From Perkinsus chesapeaki (lineage: Eukaryota; Perkinsozoa; Perkinsida; Perkinsidae): a stretch of DNA of 21,398 bases. Below are positions 19,076 to 21,398 of this stretch, piece after piece. Where the stretch lies: contig JAAPAO010000595.1 in the NCBI GenBank assembly GCA_013115145.1, forward strand, positions 1 through 21,398, in the 5' to 3' direction. How positions within the stretch are numbered: position 1 is the first letter of the stretch; the number at the start of each line of letters is the position of its first letter. Made by a program: the position numbers and the translations under genes. The notes beneath the pieces are model-generated. The model did no database searches, was not told the origin of the DNA, and saw only the letters and a list, made by a program, of their open reading frames with translations.

Positions 19076-21398
19076 ATGGCTTCATTATTAGCTAATCGTA
19101 TAAGAACATCTAAAGCAGCATCATACGCATTAAGTGATAAAATTAAGAAGGCAAATGATATAAAATATCTACATAGGATAGTAAAGAATAAATTGGTATA
19201 AAGTAATGAGTATCATAAAATATAATGTTCATGCTCAGGTAGATGGTAATGGTTATATGTCTTGTACAGCATCAGCTGGCACCCTATTAACCCCTACGAA
19301 TCTACTTGATTATACTGTTAGACTGAGTTATATTTTAACCAATACATCACATCCTACTATTACTGAGACAGATGAGCATTTTGCTAGTAGTTAATATGAT
19401 AATAGTAGATAGTATAGTGTTTATCAGATACAGTGATATCCGGGATAATACCAGATACACTTACACCTCATCAGCTGGCCTACTACTTGTCCACAGCAGT
19501 CCGACTGAGATCCATAACAGCTATCAACTTATCGTCTTTACCATTACCATCATTCATTACGGTATCATCTATTCTACACAGTACTGTATCATTACGTATA
19601 ACCGCTGAGCTCATAGCAGGATCGCTGCGTTCTGGGGTGATATCACCGCAAGAGCTGTCGTATTGTGATGAAGTCCTCAACATAATTGAATGCCGGTTGA
19701 GACAGCTGCTTACTAATGAAATGTGGTAATGCCACATGACAGTGTTTATATATTATTTACCTAGTTACCGAACCCTATCATCATTATTATGGAGTACGGC
19801 GCGATTGGTGAATCATCAGCCGGCACCTATGTCGACTAAGTCAACAGTTGACGATATATTTCACCATTCAACTAGGTTGTTAGAATATCCAGCATCTACT
19901 ACTATGTTGAATCTTCGTGATGCCTCTGAGATCCTGTGGGCCTATGCCACATCAGATGTGGAGGAGGCCTTGGCCCTGCGTGCTTTGACTGCAATAGATG
20001 GCCTTCTGCTAGGTGACTGGTATCACAGTCTGACCAATGAGAAGGTTGGTAACATATGTCTGCTAATGTGGTCGATATCTAAGATATCATCTTCATACGA
20101 CCCCATCGTTAACCGCATTTATGACGAGTGTGAGCAAGTACTATCGAGACATCTTCTTGAGGCACCCTTCATCCCACCGGAGTCAATGACTATGATAGCA
20201 TCGTCAGCTATAAGGCTACAACGCAGAGCAGTACTGTGGCCACCAACTCTATCAATACTACAGTTAATGTCACCTACTCAATTAGCTGCTATTGTTAGAT
20301 CATCTGCGGTGCTAGGTTGGGATAGTGTGTTTCATACTGTTGTGGTGGATTGTATCGAAAGAGAGTCGTTAGAAGGTGGCATTGAATTGATATCATCACT
20401 CAGTCAAGTATCAGCTGCCTATAATACTCTTTGTGTTGTTTTGGACTTGTCCAAGTATCATTTTACATCAGCGCCAAGTGACACTATTATACAGTTAATA
20501 TCATCAATAGTAAGGAGTGGCCTAACTAAGCCATACTTGTATATTATACAACAATCGATAGATGTCATCATACCGTATCGTGTTGACCAGCTCTCGATGA
20601 CTTGTATACTGGATATGCTAAGATGCTTAACCAAGTTGACTGGGCTCTACTTGTCACCACATCTTCTTCAATCATTACAGTCATTAATCAATATCTTCAT
20701 TTCTGAGCCTATAACTCATCGTATTATCCTTATTAAAGCCACAGCATCACTGTATCCCTCCATGGCCACAAATGCCCTTAACAGACTATCAATTATACCC
20801 TCCGATAGACCAGTATTGTTTTCGGCTCTCTGCGCTGGTATGGGTTACCGAGCCATCCCCCCTCCCGAGCTTCCTCAACTGGCCCTACAGGCCTCGGAAG
20901 TTGTGTCCGAATTAAGTGGTGTTGGCCTTGCTGCAATGACTAAGTTGTTCGCCAAGCACAAGGTGCGTGTACCCGCCCTTATATCATCACTGCAGCTATC
21001 AGCTCCGGTGGCAGATGGTTATGATGACACTGCACGTTGCTTGATGATAGTATATCTTCAACGTCTGGGGTGCCTAAGTGATGGTGTAGTTAAAAGCATT
21101 CTGGATGATGTTACCAGCATGGATGGCATAGGCCTAGAAGAGCTTGTCCTGATGGTTTGTGCTATTGGAGATGAATTCGATCATCTTGCCTCGGTTCAAT
21201 ACGCCAAGGCTGCTATGTATAAATCACTTAATGAACTTGGAGAATGTGTGAAAGACCGTCGGCAATATGATGGTCTCAAACGATTAGACCCTGAGTTAAT
21301 GTCTAAGATGCTCACGCAGTTAGCTCCTGGAGGGATTCTATCTCAGAATCGGAGTTCCGGGCTCCAACCACAGTACTTCTCTTCCCACTTCCCTTACT
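19076..21398 (+). CDS. Large HPR/RAP-like (octotricopeptide-type helical repeat) protein, probably mitochondrial; truncated by window edge
   Basis: Probable organellar RNA-binding protein. ATG at 19076 gives MASLLANRIRTSKAASYALS, basic and Ser/Ala-rich without acidic residues, a good mitochondrial presequence. Exons 19076-19195, 19239-~19390 and 19428-19725 join in phase (LTPTNLLDYTVRLSYI, LTPHQLAYYLSTAVRLRSI). They lead into one exon from 19765 that stays open 1.6 kb to the edge. Repeated helical units are evident: TLSSLLWSTARLVN, DASEILWAYATSD, NICLLMWSISKIS, TQLAAIVRSSAVLG, ISSLSQVSAAYNTL. The L-x-x-LLWA-A-L pattern is typical of FAST/HPR repeats in apicomplexan and algal RAP-domain proteins. 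A RAP domain, if present, would lie beyond the window. At least 640 codons are visible. Confidence 0.78.

Overview
This is a gene-dense, intron-rich eukaryotic nuclear segment. Nearly every gene is broken by very short GT-AG introns (most about 35-50 nt). Long simple ORFs are therefore rare, and genes appear only when exons are joined in phase. All three standard stop codons are used as stops. Intron richness, unidirectional gene clusters with very short spacers, and a probable mitochondrial HPR/RAP-type protein suggest an alveolate protist. A Perkinsus-like (Perkinsozoa) genome is my best guess, but no rRNA or spliced-leader gene is present to prove it.

Layout: positions 1-1029 hold no gene I can name. 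They contain one long unexplained open frame and two abutting perfect palindromes. Six genes then lie head-to-tail on the minus strand. Listed in their own transcription order, right to left, they are: MAK16 (16094-14886), a kinesin-3 with an FHA domain (14645-10404), a predicted secreted/propeller-like protein (10404-9211), a dual-specificity phosphatase fused to an RS domain (9062-7303), WDR26/GID7 (7065-3798), and a BAH/zinc/TFIIS-central-domain protein (3628-1030). At about 16.1-16.2 kb there is a divergent 118-bp promoter region. Four plus-strand genes follow: a VIT/CCC1-type iron transporter homologue (16213-17793), a small SR-type RRM protein (17965-18461), an unknown small protein with an N-myristoylation-type start (18500-19015), and a large HPR/RAP-like organellar RNA-binding protein that runs off the right edge (19076->21398).

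Most genes are ordinary housekeeping functions: ribosome assembly, microtubule transport, CTLH/GID ubiquitin ligase, transcription elongation/chromatin, iron storage, splicing and organelle RNA. The window is not one pathway. The most unusual items are the phosphatase-RS fusion, the one-base TAATG overlap between the kinesin and the secreted-protein gene, the odd-length perfect palindromes, and a ~169-bp inverted-repeat element inside an oversized kinesin intron. All exon joins were made by eye from splice consensus, reading phase and family similarity; individual boundaries may be off.
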